Counted from the stretch's first letter, positions 42,970-49,560 are shown. The stretch: 64,000 nucleotides of DNA from Ruminococcus sp. (GCA_017410265.1 JAFQRC010000012.1:1-64000), one strand, 5' to 3'. Program-made: numbers and translations. The notes: generated from the sequence alone by a model not told the origin.

Positions 42970-43584
42970 ATGTTGATGTATTTTATTCTAATGGTTACGG
43001 GCAGTATTTGTTTTTTTATTTCTGCTTGGTATTATGTAAAAGATGGTTCAAAAATTTTAGGAATTTTCCTTTATATGTTAGGGATTGTTTCTTGTGCGGT
43101 AGCTTTCATAAATTATAGTTATCGCGAACTCACATATAGCATCACTAAATTTTATATTGCAATAGGCATAGCAGTTGTTATTTATTTGTTTTACTGCCAA
43201 TACACAATAAAATTATTTAATGTTGCTTTCAATAATTCAAAAAGTCGAGGGTATCTATTTATCGTAAGAACAATAATATTATTATTAAGCTGTGTTGCTG
43301 TCTTTTGGTTGATTTCTTTCTATGGCGTGTTTATTTATGATAATAATATTGTTCCCGCAAGTGATGTTTATTCAATCTATTCAAACTCTCCGTTGATATC
43401 AATCAGCACATTTTCTTCATTTTGTGCTGATATTTTCACCACAGGACTACAGCAGTTATTTAGCACAACCGTAGTAAGAGAATGGTCTATATTCTGCAAT
43501 AGTTTTTCTATTGTATGTTGCTCTTTTATCATAGTTACTATGATAAACATAATAATTAAAGTATTTAACATTGGTAAGTTGTAA
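42970..43584 (+). CDS. polytopic membrane protein, unknown function
   Basis: 204 residues with about five or six membrane helices and little else. Not recognised. It stands alone between the ToxN unit and the convergent HipA operon, with its own promoter, and could be accessory cargo (for example immunity or defence). ATG at 42970 follows GGTGGGAAG; a GTG at 42925 is too close to its ribosome site. Confidence 0.55.
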   Translation: MLMYFILMVTGSICFFISAWYYVKDGSKILGIFLYMLGIVSCAVAFINYSYRELTYSITKFYIAIGIAVVIYLFYCQYTIKLFNVAFNNSKSRGYLFIVRTIILLLSCVAVFWLISFYGVFIYDNNIVPASDVYSIYSNSPLISISTFSSFCADIFTTGLQQLFSTTVVREWSIFCNSFSIVCCSFIIVTMINIIIKVFNIGKL

Positions 43585-43612
43585 AAATTGCGCTTTACTA
43601 TTTAATCAATAT

Positions 43613-43647
43613 AAAAAGGAGTGTCCCTTCGAGGGACACTCCTTTTT
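43613..43647. repeat. ICE hairpin repeat 10 (extended, loop TCG), bidirectional terminator
   Basis: Core 43622-43638, TGTCCCT-TCG-AGGGACA, extended by AAAAAGGAG/CTCCTTTTT to a perfect 16-bp stem. It lies between two convergent genes with A and T runs at its ends, so here it probably works as a terminator both ways. Confidence 0.95.
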
Positions 43648-43665
43648 TGTTTCTCTTAACCTAAA

Positions 43666-44670
43666 TTACTCGAAGCTGATACTACCTGTACCAGGTATTT
43701 CGTTTGGTAGGATAACCTGTGATGTTCGATTTAACGCCGTACTTTGGTTTTCTAATTCCATTACTGTTGGATATAGTATCTCATCATATCTATACTGAAC
43801 ACATTTCTTATAGAACTCTTTCTGAATATCACTTGTAATCTTCAGACCATCAACCTCATTTGGTATTTTATCAATCATTTCGAGAATTGCATCAGTGTTT
43901 ACTTTTGACATAATACGAGCTAAAGCTTTATTACAATCAGGGTTCTGTTTACCTTGAATGTATTTTAGTGGATTGATTTCACGGTTGTTATCATCTAAGA
44001 AAGCACAGGTTCTGCCATCAATCACACTTTGATGAAACCTTTTGTTATCATTCAGAATATTCTGCATTTGGCTTTCACTTAATTTACCACTGAATGACGC
44101 TCCATTATCATATACAGGAGCCAGTCGCTTTTCAGAGGTAGTGTAATTTATAAGTAAACCCCAATTACCATTGTTTCTATCATTGTTACCAATAAGAGCA
44201 TCAACAACGAACATATCCCAAAATCTCTCTTTAAGCTCCGGCATTTCTGAAAAAGTGTTGTTTTTATCCATAATCGCGATTATAGCTGATAAGTGAGTGT
44301 CGCTACCGTCAGAAACAGAACTTAACTTTTCTTCCAATCCTTCAATGTAATCGTTCTTTATCGCACGAAACTCTACTAATTCTTCACCTGGTGTTCTGAA
44401 GTCCTTACAAGCAACAACAACTTTATTATTAAATCTACCAAGCATAGTACTGTGGACATCAATACCTACACTGTCATATATCTGGGAGCCTATATATTCA
44501 GATAATGGTGAAGTTGTGTATGAGATTTCCATATTCCTGAAGCCGGTCGTGTTTTTTGGAAATTTTAAAAACCAATTTTCATCATCAATTATTATTCCTC
44601 GCTTCAGGCCTGCGTTACCTGTATAGCTTCTATTACTTTGTTTATAATCTGTAAAGTTTATAAAGTTCAT
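43666..44670 (-). CDS. HipA-like Ser/Thr kinase with C-terminal ILPN tag
   Basis: 334 residues. Kinase core features of the HipA/CtkA group: KFPKN near the N-terminus (ATP-binding Lys), the catalytic loop NNDRNNGNWG and the metal site PVYDNGASF. HipA-type kinases phosphorylate targets such as tRNA ligases and cause growth arrest. The C-terminus is an Asn/Thr/Gln linker plus VILPNEIPGTGSISFE, the tail shared with three other ICE proteins. It is the last gene of a three-gene operon with an RHH protein and overlaps the gene before it by 4 bp. Confidence 0.85.
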   Translation of the reverse strand: MNFINFTDYKQSNRSYTGNAGLKRGIIIDDENWFLKFPKNTTGFRNMEISYTTSPLSEYIGSQIYDSVGIDVHSTMLGRFNNKVVVACKDFRTPGEELVEFRAIKNDYIEGLEEKLSSVSDGSDTHLSAIIAIMDKNNTFSEMPELKERFWDMFVVDALIGNNDRNNGNWGLLINYTTSEKRLAPVYDNGASFSGKLSESQMQNILNDNKRFHQSVIDGRTCAFLDDNNREINPLKYIQGKQNPDCNKALARIMSKVNTDAILEMIDKIPNEVDGLKITSDIQKEFYKKCVQYRYDEILYPTVMELENQSTALNRTSQVILPNEIPGTGSISFE

Positions 44671-44897
44671 ACCTCAACACCACCGTATTTCATACATATC
44701 AATTCAAAAATCTTAGAAGTAATAACACCGCTTAATAAAAACCGCTTCGCAACTACCTCAATTTGTTCTGCCTTGATGCTGTACTCTAACCAGTCACCTG
44801 ACTCATCGAGCTCGTGTAGTTCTTTTATTCTCTCCTGCAGTACTACAGGTAGCTTATCAACATCAATTTCTATAGTATCAATAATCAAAGTACACAT
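44667..44897 (-). CDS. small acidic protein of the HipA operon, possible antitoxin
   Basis: 76 residues, acidic and helical, not recognised. It is coupled to the kinase by an ATGA overlap, the place where small antitoxins often lie. The ATG at 44895-44897 is right against AGGAG; a TTG three codons on (44886-44888) is spaced better and may be the true start. Confidence 0.6.
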   Translation of the reverse strand: MCTLIIDTIEIDVDKLPVVLQERIKELHELDESGDWLEYSIKAEQIEVVAKRFLLSGVITSKIFELICMKYGGVEV

Positions 44898-44912
44898 CTC
44901 CTTTTTGATTAT

Positions 44913-45104
44913 TCATTTTAAATCTTCTTCAATTGTAGTTTTAATAGCGCGCTGGATAAATTCATTTACGCTTTTATCTGTTGTTTTTTCAACATGAGCT
45001 TGTATTATAGCTTTTTCTCCTTTAGGGATTCTTATTTTAATCTCATCGTAATTGTTTTTCATATATTTTGCAGTTGCTCTGAGTTGTGCTTTACTGATTG
45101 TCAT
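44913..45104 (-). CDS. ribbon-helix-helix regulator of the HipA operon
   Basis: 63 residues with IKIRIPKGEKAIIQAHVEKT and SVNEFIQRAIKTTIEEDL, a ribbon-helix-helix fold. It probably binds the GTACAAT sites at its own promoter and represses the operon, as antitoxin-type regulators do. ATG follows GAGGTGA. Confidence 0.82.
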   Translation of the reverse strand: MTISKAQLRATAKYMKNNYDEIKIRIPKGEKAIIQAHVEKTTDKSVNEFIQRAIKTTIEEDLK

Positions 45105-45124
45105 ACTGTTTCACCTCGTATATT

Positions 45125-45230
45125 ATTGTACACAAATAATCTATCGGGTACAATATACAAATTAAACAAAAACACCTGCCTATCTTTGTGAATAATACCA
45201 ATTGATATATTGGGTACAATATAGTAAAAT
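45125..45230. promoter_or_regulatory. divergent promoters with GTACAAT operator sites
   Basis: Minus-strand promoter: TTGTAC (45148-45153) and TACAAT (45125-45130), 17 bp apart. Plus-strand promoter: TTGATA (45202-45207) and TAAAAT (45225-45230), 17 bp apart. GTACAAT half-sites at 45125-45131 (inverted), 45148-45154 and 45214-45220, two of them inside GGGTACAATATA, overlap the promoters, so a bound RHH protein could block both. Confidence 0.75.
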
Positions 45231-45263
45231 ATATATGTAAGATAAATACAGGAGGTAATACTT

Positions 45264-45653
45264 ATGACAAACAAAGAAAAAATACGCAAGGTTCTCCTTG
45301 TAGAACCTGAGAAAAAACCTAGAGTGGTAGAGATAGACGACACGCTCGAAGCTCTACAAGAACTAGTAGGTGGTTACATCGAGGCGATTTATCCATTTGA
45401 AGACGAAGTTGCTCTTATATGTAACGAGGAAGGCAAAATTACAGGACTTCCACTTAACCGAGCACTATATAGTTATGAGGGTGAAATGTATGAAATCATC
45501 GCAGGTAACTTTTTCATCATCGGTGCTCCTGAAGATTCTGAAGACTTCACTAGTCTGACAGAAGAACAGATTGAGAAGTACACCGAGTATTTCAAGGTTA
45601 TCGAAGTTTACACACAAACTCAATTTGGTTTAGTAGTTGAACAGAGAATATAA
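45264..45653 (+). CDS. DUF3846-family protein
   Basis: 129 residues. Clear family stretches: VLLVEPEKKPRVVEIDDTLEAL, VGGYIEAIYPFEDEVALICNEEG and GLPLNRALY, then IIAGNFFIIG. DUF3846 proteins are frequent in Firmicutes ICEs and phages; some are suspected anti-defence proteins, but no function is established. ATG follows AGGAGG. It heads the small-gene string and is divergent from the HipA operon. Confidence 0.82.
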   Translation: MTNKEKIRKVLLVEPEKKPRVVEIDDTLEALQELVGGYIEAIYPFEDEVALICNEEGKITGLPLNRALYSYEGEMYEIIAGNFFIIGAPEDSEDFTSLTEEQIEKYTEYFKVIEVYTQTQFGLVVEQRI

Positions 45654-45660
45654 AATAACA

Positions 45661-45690
45661 AGCACCCTGCTCGTAAGGGTGGGGTGCTAA
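45661..45690 (+). other. hairpin without T-tail
   Basis: AGCACCC and GGGTGCT pair around a 14-nt loop directly before AAAGGAGG of the next small gene; a structure of the kind that can slow exonucleases or translation. Confidence 0.5.
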
Positions 45691-45701
45691 AGGAGGACAC
45701 T

Positions 45702-45860
45702 ATGGACTATGAAATTGACCACTACTATGTAGATAACAATCCTAACTTCAAATTCTACACAATAGAAAGTGCTAAGGAGTTTGCAACGGAACTAGCAAAA
45801 GAATTGCATTACTATCCATCAATTCACTTTGTAGCAAGAGTTATAGAGTACGACGAATAA
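45702..45860 (+). CDS. small hypothetical protein, 52 aa
   Basis: ATG follows AAAGGAGGACAC. The product begins MDYEIDHYYVDNN, is acidic and ends VIEYDE; not recognised. The ICE hairpin repeat follows 10 bp after its stop. Confidence 0.6.
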   Translation: MDYEIDHYYVDNNPNFKFYTIESAKEFATELAKELHYYPSIHFVARVIEYDE

Positions 45861-45865
45861 AACAG

Positions 45866-45890
45866 CAAGTGTCCCTCGAAGGGACACTTG
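45866..45890. repeat. ICE hairpin repeat 11 (extended, loop CGA)
   Basis: Core 45870-45886, TGTCCCT-CGA-AGGGACA, extended by CAAG/CTTG and one G-T pair. Confidence 0.93.
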
Positions 45891-45926
45891 TGAAACAACA
45901 TTAGTATTACCTAAAACATAAACAAC

Positions 45927-45943
45927 AGACCCTCGGAGGGACA
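45927..45943. repeat. ICE hairpin repeat 12 (degenerate)
   Basis: AGACCCT-CGG-AGGGACA: two changes in the left arm break two pairs, leaving a 4-bp inner stem. It sits before AGGAG of the next gene. Confidence 0.75.
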
Positions 45944-45963
45944 CCCTAGGAGTTTCGAATTCT

Positions 45964-46128
45964 ATGAAATGTTATAAGTGTGCACATTGGTATGTTAAGA
46001 TGACAGGTCTAGGTGGTCACGGATACAACCCTTATCCGTGCTGTCAATTATATGAAGATACAGGAAACTGGCCTAACATATTGACACAAGAGTGTTTTAA
46101 AAAACGCAAGAAGGTGAAAACAAAATGA
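45964..46128 (+). CDS. small Cys-rich protein, 54 aa
   Basis: Begins MKCYKCAHWY and has CxxC, a later CC pair and one further Cys, then a basic tail (KKRKKVKTK), suggesting a zinc-stabilised nucleic-acid-binding protein. Its stop overlaps the next start (ATGA), so they are coupled. Confidence 0.6.
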   Translation: MKCYKCAHWYVKMTGLGGHGYNPYPCCQLYEDTGNWPNILTQECFKKRKKVKTK

Positions 46129-46442
46129 AAGTACAATACATCGGTACAGGAACAATAAAAGCTGAAGACGGAAGATTATTTTATTGTGATTATGACGGAC
46201 TAGGTAATGTTATAAGCGACACTGGCGAAGTCTACGAAATCACCAAACGTGACACAAACGATAATCCGATTGAAATTCAAATAACAGAGATAAGTAAACT
46301 CATAAAAGGCTTCTATTATGACCTTAACCTTTTTAGAACTACTAACAAAGATATTTACTCAACCTGTGCAAAACACACGCTGAAGAAAATCTTAGACAAA
46401 GGTTATACAGATATTTACCTTACTCTAAGCAAAGTATTATAA
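46125..46442 (+). CDS. hypothetical protein, 105 aa
   Basis: 105 residues, mixed alpha/beta, not recognised. It is coupled to the preceding Cys-rich gene by a 4-bp overlap and is part of the small-gene string that often carries anti-defence functions in ICEs; no function can be assigned. Confidence 0.55.
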   Translation: MKVQYIGTGTIKAEDGRLFYCDYDGLGNVISDTGEVYEITKRDTNDNPIEIQITEISKLIKGFYYDLNLFRTTNKDIYSTCAKHTLKKILDKGYTDIYLTLSKVL

Positions 46443-46459
46443 GAAAGGAAGTACAAAAG

Positions 46460-46891
46460 ATGTTAAATTTATACAGAGCTGTATCACAAGGTGATTTAGT
46501 ATACGGTAGCTTAATCTATTCACCTAAAGAAAAGATTTATTATATCGTTGAGAATACCGGTGATGAGCTGTCTTATGTAGTAGATGATGAATCAACAATC
46601 GGAGTACACATAGGTCTTGGAACAGACAACGCGTGGGAACAACTCTCTAAGGAAGAACAAGAGGAGTGGCTATTCACTCACAATACTACTGAGTGGGAGG
46701 ATAGACTATTATTCACCGGAGATATCATTTACAACATTGATGTGTTAGGAGTAATCAAGTACGATACCAAAACAGCAAGGTTTGTTTGTGAGTTTGATAC
46801 TTGGGTTGTAGACTTCGACCACATCTCATCAGATGAATTCGAAAAACACGGAAACATTATCAACAATTCTGATTTGCTCAATCTTATCTGA
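46460..46891 (+). CDS. YopX-like protein
   Basis: 143 residues. The stretch LLFTGDIIYNIDVLGVIKYDTKTARFVCEFD resembles in shape the core of YopX-family phage and ICE proteins (short beta strands around a G-D-I turn). The N-terminal part is less conserved. Function of the family is unknown. ATG follows AAGAAAGGAAG. Confidence 0.5.
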   Translation: MLNLYRAVSQGDLVYGSLIYSPKEKIYYIVENTGDELSYVVDDESTIGVHIGLGTDNAWEQLSKEEQEEWLFTHNTTEWEDRLLFTGDIIYNIDVLGVIKYDTKTARFVCEFDTWVVDFDHISSDEFEKHGNIINNSDLLNLI

Positions 46892-46904
46892 AAGGAAGAT
46901 AACA

Positions 46905-47180
46905 ATGAAAACAAATAAAATCGACATCATTCAGGAAAGTGGACTTTTACAGATATTGAGAAATGGGGAACTTGAAAAGTCCTACGGGTTCAACAGGATT
47001 GTGAAGCTCATTAAGGAAGAAAAGATTGACGCTGTATGGTTAGCCAACTTCGTGGCTGAGATAATGCACGGTTGTTTGAATTGCAAATCTGCAAGTGCTA
47101 AGCTCAAGGATTTAAACGGAAGATGCCAATTCAGCCCAGACCCTACATATTTTGAAATGATTGACCAATTCGACGATTAG
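46905..47180 (+). CDS. hypothetical protein, 91 aa
   Basis: 91 residues, helical with a late CLNC pair and a final Cys; not recognised. The ATG at 46905 follows AAAGGAAG 7 bp upstream; an earlier in-frame start at 46833 lies inside the previous gene without a ribosome site. Confidence 0.55.
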   Translation: MKTNKIDIIQESGLLQILRNGELEKSYGFNRIVKLIKEEKIDAVWLANFVAEIMHGCLNCKSASAKLKDLNGRCQFSPDPTYFEMIDQFDD

Positions 47181-47191
47181 GAGGTAACACA

Positions 47192-47380
47192 ATGACAACG
47201 CCTGATGATTTAATTAACCGTGACCTGATACAACTACCTGTTAATACAAAGTATTTTTACTACGATGTAGATAAAGACGAAAAGATAGAGCTTGCTAAAC
47301 AAGAAGCTCTATATCAGGAAATCTGCTTCATCTATGCCAAAGATGATATTTTGTATATCGAAGTATCACAACCTGATTGA
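47192..47380 (+). CDS. hypothetical protein, 62 aa
   Basis: 62 residues, acidic, not recognised. ATG follows TTAGGAGG directly after the preceding gene, so they are probably in one operon. Confidence 0.5.
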   Translation: MTTPDDLINRDLIQLPVNTKYFYYDVDKDEKIELAKQEALYQEICFIYAKDDILYIEVSQPD

Positions 47381-47409
47381 CAGACCCGTTAATCGGACAG
47401 TAAGTCTGG

Positions 47410-47519
47410 TATACTAAAAACACTGCAGAGTGGCGCCCTCGATAGAGGGGGTTAATGCGGACAGGCAGACGGTCACAATCCCCGATAGCCAACAAAAAAC
47501 TTCATAGGAGGTTTGAACT
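47410..47519 (+). promoter_or_regulatory. extended -10 promoter and structured leader
   Basis: An extended -10 (TGGTATACT; TATACT at 47410-47415) should start an RNA near 47423. The ~97-nt leader before the next ATG has a CCCTC/GAGGG hairpin and a possible GGGG/CCCC closing stem. It is untranslated and could be a regulatory leader; no known riboswitch was recognised. Confidence 0.5.
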
Positions 47520-47708
47520 ATGACTAAAGTTGCAGGTTTTGAACGCAAAAAGGACGCTGTAGCGTTTCAAAAAGCTACGGGAGGGGTAATTGCTTACGAG
47601 TGAGATAAACTCGGTAGAAGCAAAAATAAAGACCATTACAGAGTGGCTGTAGTGGTTGGTAAGCTTAACAGCCTTGTATACCCTTATTGTGTATACTACG
47701 AAAAATAA
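47520..47708 (+). pseudogene. 62-codon gene interrupted by an in-frame TGA
   Basis: ATG follows CATAGGAGG. The frame runs 27 codons to TGA (47601-47603), then continues open for another 34 codons to TAA (47706-47708), with protein-like sequence on both sides (GFERKKDAVAFQKATGG before, HYRVAVVVGKLNSLVYPYC after). The simplest reading is a nonsense mutation of a Trp codon; read-through is the alternative. Confidence 0.6.
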
Positions 47709-47714
47709 CATAAG

Positions 47715-47731
47715 TGTCCCTCCAAGGGACA
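47715..47731. repeat. ICE hairpin repeat 13 (loop CCA)
   Basis: TGTCCCT-CCA-AGGGACA, 6 bp after the interrupted gene. Confidence 0.93.
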
Positions 47732-47814
47732 TATAACAATATTTTTAAAAAAACTTTCCCTATTCCCTATCTTTTATGCTATACTATACAAAGACAATGT
47801 TCAGGAGGTTGCGT

Positions 47815-48603
47815 ATGTATTCTGAAAAGTACGAAAAAATCTGTTCTATTTGGAAAACAAAAGATATATCAACAGTTGACAAACTGGATTTAGCACTAGA
47901 TAGCTACCGTATCCTCTTTGCTTACAACTCAGGAAAAATTGAAAACGACGAAATCAACTACCACGACACAAGAGAAATCTTTTGCGATGGTGCTGTATCC
48001 TCGTTCTCAGGAGCACCACGAACACTGTTTGAACAGCAAAACCAAAAACTCTGCTATGAATACCTCAAAGAGTTCATTGTAGGACTTAAACCAATGAGCG
48101 TAGAGCTTGTATTAGAGGTTCACAAGATTTTAACCAGTGGAACCTATGATGAACGCAGGTATATAACCAATAACGAAAGACCGGGCGAATTCAAGAAAAA
48201 CGATTATGTAACGGGTCGTTTAGAAGTTGGTTCTCTGGCCAGTAATGTAGAAGCAGATATTACTGAGCTTTTGAATGAAGTAAACACATACAAAGGAAAT
48301 AACCATTTAAAGGTGTCAGCTTACTTTCACGCAGTCTTCGAAAATATACACCCATTCGCTGATGGCAATGGTAGAGTTGGTAGAACTCTTACAAATTACT
48401 ATCTCCTGACCCACGGTGAGCCTCCTATCGTTATTTTTAATGAAGATAAAGGTCTTTACTATGAGTGCCTAGAAAAATACGATACAGAGGAAAATATAGA
48501 CTCTTTGTATGAGTTCTTTAAGTATCAGACCGAAAAGACTTGGGAGAAAACTCTCCTGAAGGCCACATCTGACAGAAAGAGTATGTCTGACTTATTAAAC
48601 TAA
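47815..48603 (+). CDS. fic: Fic-domain protein (AMP transferase) with inhibitory helix
   Basis: 262 residues. Catalytic motif HPFADGNGRVGR (His179) and the beta-hairpin flap region before it are intact. An N-terminal inhibitory motif SGKIEN (about residues 39-44, pattern S/T-x-x-x-E-N/G) suggests an auto-inhibited class II Fic enzyme. Fic proteins transfer AMP or other nucleotides to target proteins. No separate antitoxin is needed. ATG at 47815 follows TTCAGGAGG; an extended -10 (TGCTATACT, -10 at 47780-47785) lies upstream. Confidence 0.92.
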   Translation: MYSEKYEKICSIWKTKDISTVDKLDLALDSYRILFAYNSGKIENDEINYHDTREIFCDGAVSSFSGAPRTLFEQQNQKLCYEYLKEFIVGLKPMSVELVLEVHKILTSGTYDERRYITNNERPGEFKKNDYVTGRLEVGSLASNVEADITELLNEVNTYKGNNHLKVSAYFHAVFENIHPFADGNGRVGRTLTNYYLLTHGEPPIVIFNEDKGLYYECLEKYDTEENIDSLYEFFKYQTEKTWEKTLLKATSDRKSMSDLLN

Positions 48604-48617
48604 TCCTAATAACAAAA

Positions 48618-48648
48618 AGTGTCCCTCGAAACACGCTCGAGGGACACT
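48618..48648. repeat. ICE hairpin repeat 14 (long stem, 7-nt loop)
   Basis: TGTCCCTCGA (48620-48629), loop AACACGC, then TCGAGGGACA (48637-48646); with flanking AG/CT a 12-bp stem. The only copy with a lengthened inner stem and loop. Confidence 0.93.
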
Positions 48649-48671
48649 AGGTTACAATTTAGCTAAAAGCA

Positions 48672-48700
48672 TTGACTTTATTAAAAGCTTTATGTAAAAT
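48672..48700 (+). promoter_or_regulatory. promoter of the right-end non-coding RNA
   Basis: TTGACT (48672-48677), 17-bp spacer, TAAAAT (48695-48700), reading into the structured region. Confidence 0.8.
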
Positions 48701-48706
48701 AATGGT

Positions 48707-49365
48707 AGACATAGATAATCTATCAAACAAAAAAGCACCCACCTTGGCAGAGAGTTCGCACCTCTCTACCAAGTTCACTCGGTACAGGAACTACCAAGTT
48801 ATGGAATGCTAAATCTGTTCAGTATTCATTGCTGAATGTTAGTTTTTCAAGCCTTGCACATTAGTTTACCGACTGGAGTGCAAGGTTTGATTTTTTATAC
48901 CAATACAATTTAATATCGACCGTCGGAGAATCTCCAGTTCTCTTACGGTGTACAGGTAATAATGAGAGCTTTGCTTAATGAGCTGCATACCTCGCCAAGA
49001 TACCCTGCACAAACCTTTTGTGTAAATAAGATGACTTCAAAGGGAGTCAGCGATAAAAGGTCAGACTGCTGATTGTTTGTTGGACAATCTCAAGCGACGA
49101 TGTAAGTAAAGTGTCACCATCAGATGAGAGGATAAGTCCTCACAGTGCAGTATTGCGAAGAGTAAGCTGATGGACGGTGTACAGAGCCAACACCAAAAAA
49201 ACAAAACAACACCAAATAAAATTTACGCTGTCTGCTGTGCTGTCACGGCACGGCAGATGGCTTAAATACAAAACTGTAGTTAAACTGAGAACTTTGTTCG
49301 GTATCAGAGTCTTGAGTTTAACGACAGTCCTCCTGAAAGTGAAATTTCTTTCACTCTCAGGAAAA
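48707..49365 (+). ncRNA. candidate large structured RNA, about 660 nt
   Basis: No convincing gene, but a dense series of good hairpins: CTTGG.AGAGAG/CTCTCT.CCAAG (48743-48774), CCTTGCAC/GTGCAAGG (48851-48887) with a T-run, ACCGT/ACGGT (48919-48949), AGGTA/TACCT, CACAAA/TTTGTG, TGACT/AGTCA, GATTGT/ACAATC, CCATCAG/CTGATGG (49117-49173) enclosing AGGA/TCCT, GTCTGC/GCAGA (49230-49257), ACTGT..TTAAACT/AGTTTAA..ACAGT (49273-49328) and CCTGA.AGTGAAA/TTTCACT.TCAGG (49332-49361). ACGGTGTACAG occurs twice. The T-run at 48888-48898 might end a shorter ~190-nt RNA. Confidence 0.6.
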
Positions 49366-49367
49366 CC

Positions 49368-49415
49368 TTTGGAGGCGACACCCAGATTTGAACTGGGGAA
49401 TCAGAGTTTTGCAGA
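49368..49415. repeat. attachment site repeat, right
   Basis: 48 bp identical to 5123-5170, here forming the 3' half of the intact tRNA-Cys. Confidence 0.93.
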
Positions 49416-49444
49416 CTCGTGCCTTACCACTTGGCTATGTCGCC
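49370..49444 (-). tRNA. tRNA-Cys (GCA), ICE integration target
   Basis: Cloverleaf with acceptor GGCGACA/TGTCGCC, anticodon loop containing GCA, T-arm GTTCAAATC and encoded CCA. Its 3' half lies in the 48-bp repeat, so insertion kept the gene whole. Confidence 0.95.
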
Positions 49445-49452
49445 GAATATAG

Positions 49453-49480
49453 AAAAGCACTTAATTAAATTAAGTGCTCT
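49453..49480 (-). terminator. terminator downstream of tRNA-Gly
   Basis: AGCACTTA/TAAGTGCT stem with a T-run on the minus strand. Confidence 0.75.
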
Positions 49481-49484
49481 TTCG

Positions 49485-49560
49485 TGGAGCGGATGACGGG
49501 GCTCGAACCCGCTACCTCCACCTTGGCAAGGTGGCGCTCTACCAGATGAGCTACATCCGC
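49485..49560 (-). tRNA. tRNA-Gly (GCC), right copy
   Basis: Same sequence as the tRNA-Gly at 5002-5077 by eye. Confidence 0.95.

Larger units (their letters stand above)
5123..49415. mobile_element. 44.3-kb ICE inserted in tRNA-Cys
   Basis: A 48-bp perfect direct repeat (5123-5170 and 49368-49415) covers the 3' half of tRNA-Cys(GCA). The right copy belongs to the intact tRNA; the left is a displaced 3' fragment. An integrase ends 6 bp from the left repeat. The interior encodes ParA/ParB, relaxase, VirB4, VirD4, a cell-wall hydrolase, SSB, a replication-initiator-like protein, a sortase-pilus locus and three toxin-type modules. The hairpin repeat was seen only inside these limits. No excisionase was recognised. 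Confidence 0.93.

Noticed and set aside
43666..44670. The ILPNEIPGTG tail read as a sortase LPxTG signal
   Set aside because: The tag has no following membrane helix or basic tail and occurs on proteins without signal peptides; LP..TG spacing is not that of LPxTG.
6514..48646. The repeated TGTCCCT palindromes as a CRISPR array
   Set aside because: Copies are kilobases apart with genes between them and there are no cas genes.
49080..49200. RNase P RNA (GAGGATAAGTCCTCACAG resembles its GAGGAAAGTCC core)
   Set aside because: The matching 3' ACAGAAA-type core and overall layout were not found, and the region belongs to a mobile element.
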